64,000 bases of DNA, taken from assembly GCF_024614185.1 (NCBI RefSeq), contig NZ_JAHTLF010000016.1:620001-684000 (forward strand), in the 5' to 3' direction. The position numbers were made by a program, and so were the translations under genes. A model generated the notes under the pieces. That model was not told the DNA's origin, did no database searches, and saw only the letters and a list, made by a program, of their open reading frames with translations. This DNA comes from Nocardioides carbamazepini. GTDB lineage: Bacteria; Actinomycetota; Actinomycetes; Propionibacteriales; Nocardioidaceae. Below, piece by piece: positions 10,365 to 18,560 of the stretch. Numbering within the stretch: position 1 is the first letter of the stretch; every line of letters begins with the position of its first letter.

Positions 10365-10762
10365 GCTCGCCACAGCCGTCAATTGCCGTCGGCGGGGTAC
10401 TTGGCGATTCTGACAGCAAGAGCCTGAACTGGGCCCGTGCGATCGGGGAGCTTTCCCGTCAGGTCGAACACGCGCAAGCCGCAACCGACAGCCCTCTTCG
10501 CCTCAGTATCGAGTTCCATGTCGGCGGAAGGTTGGCCTCTGTTGACTGGAGCGGCGTCCGAACTGGTCGTTTCAACCGACGCCGCGCTCAGTTGATAGTC
10601 CAAGCCGCCGTCCCCCCTTTTTCGGAGGAGGACGAGCGCGCGGTGCTGTTGCGACTCCTCGTCGACGCCGTCGACCAAGCCGAGGCGTTTGCCGTCAGAC
10701 AAGGAGTTGCTGACTCACTGACTGAGATTCGAATCATCGTCGAGCACGTGATCAGCCAGTGA
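10361..10762 (+). CDS. Candidate immunity protein for the RHS toxin
   Basis: A 133-residue soluble protein starting at a TTG whose last two bases, plus the next base, form the TGA stop of the RHS gene (TTGA overlap). This implies translational coupling. The sequence ends in a mixed alpha/beta pattern (about residues 85-130) and has no signal peptide or membrane segment, so it should stay in the cytoplasm. I do not recognise a family. The immunity role is inferred only from position: polymorphic toxin genes are typically followed at once by a small gene that protects the producer. The next sequence downstream is transposase debris, so no other immunity candidate is nearby. Confidence 0.6.
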   Translation: MSSPQPSIAVGGVLGDSDSKSLNWARAIGELSRQVEHAQAATDSPLRLSIEFHVGGRLASVDWSGVRTGRFNRRRAQLIVQAAVPPFSEEDERAVLLRLLVDAVDQAEAFAVRQGVADSLTEIRIIVEHVISQ

Positions 10763-10904
10763 TCAGCTGCCTGAAGCGGTCGTTACGCTGCACAAACGCA
10801 CCTTGAACCGCCCCGGTTTGATGCCGCTGCTGTTGAGTCCGGAAGGATGAACAGCATGCGAAGAAGATCGATCCTGCCCCGGCTCCGCAGTCGTCTCGTT
10901 GACG

Positions 10905-11671
10905 GCGTTGCGGTAGGTGCATCGATCTGGCGCAGGAACGCGAGGAACTCCTCGTGGCAGTGTTTCGGCTTCAGCGCTGCGGTCACCTTTCCGGTCTTGA
11001 TCTCCCGGGCGGCGAACAGCGTGGTGGTGCCCCGGCGCGGTAGTAGTCGTGTGACCGCCGCTCGATCGTGCCCTCCTGTATCGGCAGGATCGGCACCGTG
11101 CGGTCCAGCGTCTGGATCTGAGACTTCTCATCGACGCTGAGCACGATCGCGTTGCTGGGGATGTCATCGTTGGTGCCCAGGTAGAGCCCGCGGATATCGC
11201 TCACCTTCCCCACCAGCTCGGGTCGGTGGAGAACCGGAACGACTCCGCCTTCCACGGCTTCACGCCGTAAGCCCGCCAAGCACGAGCCACCGAGGTGTTG
11301 GAGATCCTCAACCGCTACCCGAGCAGCGGCGAGGGCCAGCGCGTCACCCGGAGCCTCTTCGGCGGAGGCTTCAACGTCTCGGCCACGATCGCCCGATGGT
11401 CCAGCTCACGAGGCCGGCCCGAACGCTCACGGTCATCGAGGCCGGCCAAGCCACGGGCTTCGTAACGATCACGCCATCGGATCACCGTCGTGCGACCAGC
11501 CCCGACCCGCTCGGCGAACTCGGAGTTCGGCACGCCGTCGGCTGCTGCCAGCAGGATCATCCGCACACGCGTGGCCAGACCCGCGCCGACCGTCCGCGAT
11601 CGAAGCCATCCCTCCAAGGCATCTCTGTTGCCATCACGAAGCGGGAGCGCTGCCGCCGGGTGGTTCGCCAC
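10905..11671 (-). pseudogene. Decayed IS630-type transposase
   Basis: Three fragments in different frames on the minus strand add up to part of an IS630 transposase. The N-terminal part (11671 to about 11330) holds the helix-turn-helix region (A-D-G-V-P-N-S-E-F-A...T-V-I-R-W-R-D-R-Y...G-L-A-G-L). A second fragment (about 11279-10990) holds the first catalytic-domain block (L-Y-L-G-T...I-V-L-S-V-D-E-K-S-Q-I-Q...H-D-Y). A third (about 10986-10905) holds A-A-L-K-P-K-H-C-H-E-E-F-L-A-F-L-R-Q-I-D. The frame breaks between fragments, and the last catalytic blocks (D-N-Y, D-x-x-E region) are missing. The gene is therefore dead. No clear terminal inverted repeats were found. It sits just after the RHS immunity gene. 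Confidence 0.8.
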
Positions 11672-11719
11672 ACAGCCACGACTTCAGAGCGTCAACCGTT
11701 TCAGAACTTGCGCCAGGCA

Positions 11720-12463
11720 TCACTTGCGTCCCACGTTGCGCCCGTGTCCGGGCCGCTCCTCGGTGCTCGACCGGAGGAGCCCGCAACGCTCCGCCAGCAC
11801 GGCGGCCTCGGTGCGGTTGCTCGCCGACAGCTTGCGCAGGATGCTCTCGACGTGGGTGGTCACCGTGCGCGGTGCGAGGACGAGCTCCTCGGCGATCTGG
11901 GCGTTCGACAGGCCGTCGCGGATCAGGGCCAGCACCTGGCCCTCCCGCGCGCTGAGCCGGGCGGCGTCGAAGCGGGCCAACGTCACGGCCCACTCGGTCA
12001 GCACCGGCCGGGCGGCGACCAGGGCCGCCTTGGTCTCGGCATCGATCAGCGGGTCCCGCACGCTGACGTGCAGGAGCGCGACGTCGAGTCCCGCCGGTGA
12101 CTGCAGGACGATCGACGTCCCGTTGCGGAATCCGGCCGGGCCGTACACCGACTGCGCCTCGTAGCTCTCCCGGAACCGGGGAATGTCCTCCCAGCAGTGG
12201 AGGGTCTCCGGTCGCCGGAAGACGAACTTGAGGGCGTCGCAGTGCCGCGTGTAGCGGGCGGTCGTGTGGTGCCGGGCGGTCTCCGGCGGGTACTCGAGGT
12301 TGAGCATCTCCCGATGGGAGCCGTCCTCGGCCGAGACCGCCATCAACCCGATGGCGGAGGCCTGGGTGCTCCGCAGCATGTTCTCCCCGAGTCGACGGCA
12401 TTTGTCTCCGGTCGAGCTGGCCGATGCCAGCTCCAGGAGATCGTCGAAGCTCGTGTGATGCAC
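11720..12463 (-). CDS. LuxR-family transcriptional regulator
   Basis: A protein of about 247 residues with a C-terminal LuxR/GerE helix-turn-helix (L-S-A-R-E-G-Q-V-L-A-L-I...G-L-S-N-A-Q-I-A-E-E-L...T-V-T-T-H-V). The N-terminal ~170 residues have no receiver-domain aspartate pattern and may be a GAF-like sensor; I cannot assign it. I chose the GTG at 12463. The frame stays open upstream to 12649, but that extension is Arg/Pro-rich and would run to within 11 nt of the divergent transporter gene. The gene faces the ABC transporter/amidohydrolase operon, making it the likely local regulator. This is inferred from position. Confidence 0.7.
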   Translation of the reverse strand: MHHTSFDDLLELASASSTGDKCRRLGENMLRSTQASAIGLMAVSAEDGSHREMLNLEYPPETARHHTTARYTRHCDALKFVFRRPETLHCWEDIPRFRESYEAQSVYGPAGFRNGTSIVLQSPAGLDVALLHVSVRDPLIDAETKAALVAARPVLTEWAVTLARFDAARLSAREGQVLALIRDGLSNAQIAEELVLAPRTVTTHVESILRKLSASNRTEAAVLAERCGLLRSSTEERPGHGRNVGRK

Positions 12464-12660
12464 GTCACCCAGTGTAAGGGTCCATTGTTTCGACCGTGTT
12501 GCTGTCCAGGTGCGCCTTCGGGGCGCTGGCCGGGCGGCGCGGCAAAAGGACCACTCCTGAGTCCAATTACGTCGATCTACCGATACCGGCGGCTCATCAG
12601 GTCTCCTAACGTCCGGCTCACGGGCTTCGAACTCGGGGCCACGGGACACGAGGAGAAACC

Positions 12661-13650
12661 ATGCGCCGCACTTCCTCCCACCGGATCGCCGTCGCGACCG
12701 GCCTTCTCGCCGCCGGGGCGGGACTGACCGCCTGCAGCCAGCAGGACGAGGCGCTGGCCGGCTGCGAGACGTCGTACACGATCGGCTTCAGCCACCCGGT
12801 CGGCGAGGCCGCGGCGCCGAAGGCGATCAAGCGGATGGCCGCCGACTACGCCGAGGAGAAGGGCTGCATCACGTTCCTTCTCGACAACACCACGGCCAGC
12901 AACCTCGAGAGCCAGCGGACGACGGTCGAGGGCTGGATCACCCAGAAGGTGGACGCCATCTTGCTGTTCCCCGTCGACCCGTCCGCCTTCGCCAACCTGC
13001 AGAGCCAGGCGCAGGAGCAGGGCACCGCGTGGCTCACCTACGCCACGCCGATGGAGGGTGAGGACGGCGGCGTCGGGTTCGACAGCGAGCAGGCCGGGGC
13101 CATCATCGCCGACGACATGTCCGCCTGGATCGAGGAGCACTACCCCGACGGCGGCATCTCGGCCGCGGTCACCACCCTCAAGGCGCTGACCACGATCACC
13201 GGTCGCTGGGAGAAGCCGGAGGCGGCTCTCGAGGAGCTCGACGTACCGGTCGTCTCGATGCAGGACTGTGCCGACCAGACCTGCGGCCTCCAGATCGCCG
13301 AGGACGCACTGCGCGAGAACCCTGACCTGCGGGTGTTCATCGGCCTCAACGACGACGCCGCGCTCGGAGCCCAGAAGGCCTTCCAGAACGCCGGTCTCAG
13401 CGCGGACGAGGTCTACATCGCCGGTTCCGACGGCGCGCCCGAGGCGCTGGAGAACATCAAGGACCCTGGTGACGGTGCCTTCCGCACGACGGCCGCACTC
13501 GAGGTGCAGTCACTCGCCCAGGACATCGTGGACAACTCCGTCGCCGCGATCACCGGCGAGGGGGAGACCAGCTCCCTCACCCCGGCCGTCCTGGCGAAGA
13601 CGGGCGACGAGGCCACGATCGACGAGCTGCTCAGCCAGCTCCATGGCTGA
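12661..13650 (+). CDS. ABC transporter substrate-binding lipoprotein (sugar-type)
   Basis: A 329-residue lipoprotein. The signal peptide ends in a lipobox (L-T-A-C, Cys25), so the mature protein should be tethered to the outer face of the membrane. The rest follows the type I periplasmic-binding fold of the ribose/xylose family (Peripla_BP_4). Landmarks are a first strand Y-T-I-G-F-S-H-P, D-A-I-L-L-F-P-V-D, a hinge region with A-A-V-T-T-L, and L-R-V-F-I-G-L-N-D-D. A GAGGAGA ribosome binding site lies just before the ATG. First gene of a four-gene operon with an ATPase, a permease and a dimethylformamidase-like enzyme. The ligand is therefore more likely an amide-containing molecule than a plain sugar; this is inference. 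Confidence 0.85.
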   Translation: MRRTSSHRIAVATGLLAAGAGLTACSQQDEALAGCETSYTIGFSHPVGEAAAPKAIKRMAADYAEEKGCITFLLDNTTASNLESQRTTVEGWITQKVDAILLFPVDPSAFANLQSQAQEQGTAWLTYATPMEGEDGGVGFDSEQAGAIIADDMSAWIEEHYPDGGISAAVTTLKALTTITGRWEKPEAALEELDVPVVSMQDCADQTCGLQIAEDALRENPDLRVFIGLNDDAALGAQKAFQNAGLSADEVYIAGSDGAPEALENIKDPGDGAFRTTAALEVQSLAQDIVDNSVAAITGEGETSSLTPAVLAKTGDEATIDELLSQLHG

Positions 13651-15184
13651 CGTTCCCGGCGAGCCGGCCCGATCCGGCCTGACGATCGCGAACCTTCACA
13701 AGTCGTACGACGAGAACCGCGTGCTCAAGGGCATCGACCTCGTCTTCGGCTTCGGTGAGGTGCACGCACTGCTCGGTGCCAACGGGGCGGGCAAGTCCAC
13801 GCTCCTGGGCTGTCTCAGCGGAGCCGTCCACCCCGACCGAGCGGACATCCGGATCGGGGAGAGGTCCTACGACGGCTTCACCCCGCGCCGCGCGTTCGAC
13901 GCCGGCATCGCCATCATCTATCAGCACTTCCAGCTGATCGGGCCGCTGTCGGTCGCCGACAACATCTTCCTGGGACGCGAGCTGCGACGTCCCGGAGGCA
14001 CGGTCGATCGGCGCCGTCAGGAGCGCGAGGCCGGCGAGGTGCTGGCCGAGCTCGGGCTCGACCTCGATCCGCGCGCGCCCGTCGGCGGCCTGAGCGTCGG
14101 TGCCCAGCAGATGGTCGAGATCGCCCGCGCCGTCCGGCTCGACCCACGTGTGCTGATCCTCGACGAGCCGACGGCTGCCCTCGGCGCGCACGAGGTGGCG
14201 GCGCTGCTGGCACTCGTGCGGCGGCTCGCCACGCGCGGGATCGCCGTCGTCTACGTCACCCACCTGCTCGGTGAGGTCCTGGAGGTCGCGGACCGTGCGA
14301 CGGTCCTGCGTGACGGCCGGGTGCACTGGACGCGGCCGCGATCCGAGCTCACCCTCGCCGGCCTGGTCGAGGGCATCTCACCCGACGCCGCGACCGATCG
14401 CGAACGGAAGCGGGCCGCGCTCGGGTCCGACGTGGTGCTGCGTCTGGACGGCGCCTGCTCGGGCTTCACCGGTCCGCTCGACCTGGACGTCCGGGCGGGC
14501 GAGGTCGTCGGCGTCTTCGGGCTGCTGGGCTCGGGACGCACCGACCTGCTCGAGTCACTCGCGGGCGTGCGGTCGCTGCGCGGCGGCGCAGTGCGGATCG
14601 ACGACACGCCGGTCCGGCTCGGCTCGCCCCGCGCCGCCCAGCGCAGCGGTGTCGCCCTCGTTCCCTCGGACCGCAAGGCGCAGGCCCTGTTCGGCACCAT
14701 GACCGCCGTCGAGAACATGCTGATGCCCCACCTCGGCCGGCTCGCGGGGCGTCGTACCGCGCTGCGCAGCCGCCGACGGGAGCACGACGTCTTCGCCCGG
14801 ATGGTCGACACCGTCGACCTCGTCCCGCCGCGCGCCGCCCAGCCCGCCGACGGCTTCTCGGGCGGCAACGCGCAGAAGATCGCGGTGGCCCGCTGGACCT
14901 GCGGGCTGGGGAGCCCCCGGCTGCTGCTCCTCGACGAGCCGACCCAGGGCGTCGACATCGGAGCCCGCCACGACCTCTACGCCCTGGTCCGCTCCTGGGC
15001 CGCCGACGCCGGGGCGGCCGTGCTGTTCTCGACCAGCGACCCGGAGGAGGTGCTGGCCCTCGCCGACCGCGTCGTCGTCCTGGTCGAGGGCCGGGTCACC
15101 CACGTCGGGCCGGCCGACCTCGAGGAGTCCGCCCTGGTCGCCCTCGCCCAACCCGCCGTCACCGAGAGGAGCGTCGCCTCGTGA
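13643..15184 (+). CDS. Sugar-type ABC transporter ATPase (two nucleotide-binding domains)
   Basis: A 513-residue RbsA/MglA-type protein with duplicated ATPase domains. Domain 1 (about residues 10-240) has a full Walker A (G-A-N-G-A-G-K-S-T), signature L-S-V-G-A-Q-Q and Walker B L-I-L-D-E-P. Domain 2 (about 260-500) has a degenerate Walker A (G-L-L-G-S-G-R-T) but keeps F-S-G-G-N-A-Q-K and L-L-L-L-D-E-P-T-Q-G-V-D-I-G. This asymmetry is normal in the family. The ATG at 13643 overlaps the end of the binding-protein gene by 8 nt, and the stop overlaps the permease start. It powers uptake through the permease encoded next. Confidence 0.9.
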   Translation: MADVPGEPARSGLTIANLHKSYDENRVLKGIDLVFGFGEVHALLGANGAGKSTLLGCLSGAVHPDRADIRIGERSYDGFTPRRAFDAGIAIIYQHFQLIGPLSVADNIFLGRELRRPGGTVDRRRQEREAGEVLAELGLDLDPRAPVGGLSVGAQQMVEIARAVRLDPRVLILDEPTAALGAHEVAALLALVRRLATRGIAVVYVTHLLGEVLEVADRATVLRDGRVHWTRPRSELTLAGLVEGISPDAATDRERKRAALGSDVVLRLDGACSGFTGPLDLDVRAGEVVGVFGLLGSGRTDLLESLAGVRSLRGGAVRIDDTPVRLGSPRAAQRSGVALVPSDRKAQALFGTMTAVENMLMPHLGRLAGRRTALRSRRREHDVFARMVDTVDLVPPRAAQPADGFSGGNAQKIAVARWTCGLGSPRLLLLDEPTQGVDIGARHDLYALVRSWAADAGAAVLFSTSDPEEVLALADRVVVLVEGRVTHVGPADLEESALVALAQPAVTERSVAS

Positions 15185-16206
15185 CGACCCCGCCCGCCAG
15201 CACCCCTGCCGGCACCCCCACCGCCCTGGTCGTCGCCGAGCCGGAGCCCGCGCCGCGCCGCCGTCGTACGGCGCGGACCAGCGTGGTCGTGAGCTGGGTG
15301 ATGCCGGCCGCGACCGTGCTGCTGATGGCCTACTTCTCGGTCGCGACCAGCAACTTCCTGACCTTCGACAACCTCGCCGCGGTCCTCACCCAGAACGCCG
15401 CGGTGTTCATCGTCGCGGCCGCGGCCGCCATGCTGCTCATGGCCGGCTACGCCGACCTCTCGGTCGGCTCGATGATGGCGCTCGCCGGGGTGAGTGCCGG
15501 CCTGGCCTTCACGCACCACGGCGTGGTGGCGGGGCTGGTCGTCGGCCTGCTGGTCGGCCTGGCCGTCGGCACCCTCAACGGCGTGCTGATCGGTGTCCTC
15601 GAGATGTCGCCGATCGTCGTGACCCTCGGCGGCCTCGCCGCCTGGCGCGCGCTGGCCCAGTACCTCGCCCCGGACTCGGTCTTCGGGTTCCCCGACGCCG
15701 TCGGCGACTTCGCGATCGGCCGCTTCCTGGGGCTGACCTGGATCGCCTGGATCGCGATCGTCGTGTGCGTCGTCGCGGTCGCCGTGATGGCGCTGCTCCC
15801 GCTGGGCCGCCACATCCAGGCGATCGGCGTCAACGCGCGTGCCGCGTTCCTGGTCGGGATCCGGGTCAAGGGCACGATCCTCGCCCTGTACGCCGTGGTG
15901 GGGCTCGCCGTCGGGCTCGCGGCGCTGCTGCAGGTCGCCCGTCTCGACAGCGCGCCGTCCGGCACGCTCGGCGTCGGCTTCGAGGTCACCGTCCTCACCG
16001 CCGTGCTGCTGGGTGGCATCCCCTTCACCGGTGGCCGCGGCAGCATGTGGCGGGTCCTCGTCGGCGTCTGGCTGATCGCCGTGCTCAAGAACGGCCTCAC
16101 CCTCCTCAACTACGGCCCCGAGGTCGCGGGCATGGTCACCGGCGCCGTCCTCGTCGTGGCCGCCGCGCTCGAGGCCGTGGCCGTCGCCGCGCGTCGCCGC
16201 GGCTGA
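15181..16206 (+). CDS. Sugar-type ABC transporter permease
   Basis: A 341-residue membrane protein of the RbsC/branched-chain permease family (BPD_transp_2), with about 9-10 hydrophobic segments. The family motif region is present (D-L-S-V-G-S-M-M-A-L-A-G-V near residue 100), as is the cytoplasmic coupling segment around G-R-H-I-Q-A-I-G-V-N-A-R-A-A. The N-terminus has a Pro/Ala-rich and Arg-rich cytosolic tail before the first helix. The GTG start overlaps the TGA of the ATPase gene (GTGA). Only one permease gene is present, so the pore is presumably a homodimer as in ribose-type importers. Confidence 0.88.
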   Translation: MTTPPASTPAGTPTALVVAEPEPAPRRRRTARTSVVVSWVMPAATVLLMAYFSVATSNFLTFDNLAAVLTQNAAVFIVAAAAAMLLMAGYADLSVGSMMALAGVSAGLAFTHHGVVAGLVVGLLVGLAVGTLNGVLIGVLEMSPIVVTLGGLAAWRALAQYLAPDSVFGFPDAVGDFAIGRFLGLTWIAWIAIVVCVVAVAVMALLPLGRHIQAIGVNARAAFLVGIRVKGTILALYAVVGLAVGLAALLQVARLDSAPSGTLGVGFEVTVLTAVLLGGIPFTGGRGSMWRVLVGVWLIAVLKNGLTLLNYGPEVAGMVTGAVLVVAAALEAVAVAARRRG

Positions 16207-16252
16207 CCCCGCAACCGTTCCGCACCGTCCCCCGGCAAGAAGGAGCTCCGTC

Positions 16253-18466
16253 ATGTCCACCCTCCCCGTCCGCGCCTACGCCGACGCCCTGTCCTACGAG
16301 CGTGGCCGCGAGCTGCGGCTGCACGTCGACGCCACCGGACCGGTCGACGTCCGGCTGATCCGGATGCGCAGCTCCGACGCCGCCGACACCACGCTCGACA
16401 GCGACGTCGCCTGGGCCGCCGCCGGCACCTACGACGCCTCCCCCCAGGAGACCTGCGTCGGCTCCTTCCTGATCGGCGAGCTCGCGCCGACGGCGCCGAC
16501 GGACAGCTCGGCGCTCAGCCTCGGCGCCTTCGTCTGGTCCGCCGACCACGCCGCCGCCCCCGTTCAGGCCCTGGTCTCCCTGGCCAACGGCCCGACCCTG
16601 GAGCTGCGCGACGGCTGCCCGGCGGTCGTCGACGCGGCCGGGACCGTGCTCGCCACCGGCCCGAGGATGGCCGACCACGTCTGGCACCTGGTGGTCGCCA
16701 GCCTGGAGCCGGACGCGATCCGGCTGACGGTCACGCCGGTCGACCGCGTGCGCGGCCGGACCGAGGAGGTCGTGGTCGCCGGCGCGTTCGGGCCGTTCAC
16801 GCCGCGCGGCCCGGTCACCGTCGGCGCCCGCGGTGGCCATGGCGTCGTCCCCGGGGAGAACGGTGCGCGCGGCCTGGCCGCCGACGGCTTCAACGGCAAG
16901 GTGGAGGACCCGTTCGTCTGCGCCGGCGCGGTCGGCGCGGACCAGGCGGCCGCGGTCGTCAGCGGCGATGTCGAGCTGTCCGACCTCGACCTGATCGCCG
17001 CGTGGGACCTCTCCTTCCGGCACGGCGAGGACCCCGGCCTCGCGGCGGCCGTCGCCGCCCGCCAGCCGCACGGCACGCTGGTCAACGGGCCCGCTCGGGG
17101 CGTCACCGGCCGCCGGTTCACCGGCCGCGCCCTGGACTTCAACGACGCCCCTGGCGAGTACGCCGCCGTGCACGTCCACAGCACCGACCTGAACGACGCG
17201 GGCTGGGACTGCGTGCTGGCGGCCGCGCTGCCCGAGGACCTCGAGAGCGGCGTCTACGGAGTGGTCGTCGAGAACGCGGACGGCTCCGACGTCGTACCGA
17301 TCACCGTCGTGCCGCGCGCGGACGACCCACGCAACAAGGTGCTCGTGGTGCTGCCGACGTTCACCTATCTGGCGTACGCCAACGAGGCGCTCTTCAACGG
17401 CCTCGACCCGACCGCGATGACCGACCAGGAGGTCGTCGTCGAGACCGAGGACCAGGCTCACGTCGGCGACGCCTCCTTCGGCTTGTCGATGTACGACACG
17501 CACCCCGACGGCAGCGGTGTCCTGCTCTCCTCCGCGCGCCGGCAGATCGTCAACATGCGCCGCGGCTACCGGATGTGGCTGGTCGATGCCGGCCGGTCGT
17601 TCTCCTCCGACATGTACCTGGTCGAGTGGCTCGCCCGGCGCGGCATCGCCTGCGACGTCGTCACCGACCTTGAGGTCCACGAGCGAGGGGCGGCCTACCT
17701 GGCGCCGTACGCGGCGGTGATCTCCGGCTCCCACCCGGAGTACACCTCCGAGGAGATGCTCGACGCCCTCACCGACTACCGCGACGGCGGCGGCGGGCTG
17801 CTCTACCTCGGTGGGAACGGCTGGTACTGGGTGACCGGCGTGCTCAGCACGGCCCCTCTCGTCACCGAGATCCGCCGCGGTCACGCGGGCATCCGCTGCT
17901 GGGAGTCCTATCCCGGCGAGCTGACCTTGATGTCGACCGGGCTGCCGGGTGGACTGTGGCGGCACCGCGGTCGCGCTCCGCAGGTGCTCTCCGGCGTCGG
18001 CTTCGCCGCGCAGGGGTGGGGGCGCTCCGAGCCGTACCACCGTTCCGATGCCGCCGCCGACCCGCAGTGGGCATGGGTGTTCGAGGGGATCGATGAGGAT
18101 CCGATCGGCGCCTATGGCGCGGTGATGGGTGGCGCGGCCGGCGACGAGATCGACCGCGCCGACGTCAGCCTCGGCACCCCCGAACACGCGGTCGTGCTGG
18201 CCTCGTCGCGCGGTCACTCGAACTTCTACCAGCGCGTCCTGGAGGAGATCGGGATGAACCTGCCCGACCACGGCGGCGGGGAGCAGGACCCCGAGGTCCA
18301 CGCCGACATCGTCTACTTCCGCACGCCCGAGGGCGGCGAGGTCTTCAGCACCGGCTCCATCGCCTGGTCCGGAGCGCTGCTGGAGAACGGCACCGAGAAC
18401 GGTGTGTCCCGGATGACGGAGAACGTGGTTCGCGCCTTCGTCGACCGGAGGGCGGACGACGACTGA
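16253..18466 (+). CDS. N,N-dimethylformamidase large-subunit-like hydrolase
   Basis: A 737-residue protein that I assign to the family of the large subunit of N,N-dimethylformamidase. That enzyme is an amidohydrolase with a mononuclear iron held by two Tyr and one carboxylate. The N-terminal ~330 residues are beta-rich and include a LamG-like segment (about 120-310). The C-terminal ~400 residues hold the catalytic-type domain. Candidate iron ligands with matching spacing are Tyr372 (in T-F-T-Y-L-A-Y-A-N), Tyr414 (S-M-Y-D-T-H-P-D-G) and Glu496 (S-G-S-H-P-E-Y), with His494 beside the last. A strong AAGAAGGAG site precedes the ATG. It is the last gene of the importer operon. The small subunit known from Paracoccus-type enzymes is not encoded nearby. 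The substrate is unknown; the family call is strong. Confidence 0.8.
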   Translation: MSTLPVRAYADALSYERGRELRLHVDATGPVDVRLIRMRSSDAADTTLDSDVAWAAAGTYDASPQETCVGSFLIGELAPTAPTDSSALSLGAFVWSADHAAAPVQALVSLANGPTLELRDGCPAVVDAAGTVLATGPRMADHVWHLVVASLEPDAIRLTVTPVDRVRGRTEEVVVAGAFGPFTPRGPVTVGARGGHGVVPGENGARGLAADGFNGKVEDPFVCAGAVGADQAAAVVSGDVELSDLDLIAAWDLSFRHGEDPGLAAAVAARQPHGTLVNGPARGVTGRRFTGRALDFNDAPGEYAAVHVHSTDLNDAGWDCVLAAALPEDLESGVYGVVVENADGSDVVPITVVPRADDPRNKVLVVLPTFTYLAYANEALFNGLDPTAMTDQEVVVETEDQAHVGDASFGLSMYDTHPDGSGVLLSSARRQIVNMRRGYRMWLVDAGRSFSSDMYLVEWLARRGIACDVVTDLEVHERGAAYLAPYAAVISGSHPEYTSEEMLDALTDYRDGGGGLLYLGGNGWYWVTGVLSTAPLVTEIRRGHAGIRCWESYPGELTLMSTGLPGGLWRHRGRAPQVLSGVGFAAQGWGRSEPYHRSDAAADPQWAWVFEGIDEDPIGAYGAVMGGAAGDEIDRADVSLGTPEHAVVLASSRGHSNFYQRVLEEIGMNLPDHGGGEQDPEVHADIVYFRTPEGGEVFSTGSIAWSGALLENGTENGVSRMTENVVRAFVDRRADDD

Positions 18467-18560
18467 GCGGGACCCGTCGACGCCGCCCGGGACTTCCTGG
18501 CCGTATCCAGTGGTGACCCTTTCTCGCTAGAGTCGGTCCACTGCGAGAGAGGACCCCCCG

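Noticed and set aside
16136..18301. Long minus-strand open frame opposite the dimethylformamidase-like gene
   Set aside because: It is an antisense shadow produced by high GC third positions. It is rich in Arg/Gly/Asp/Val with no domain and overlaps a well-supported gene.
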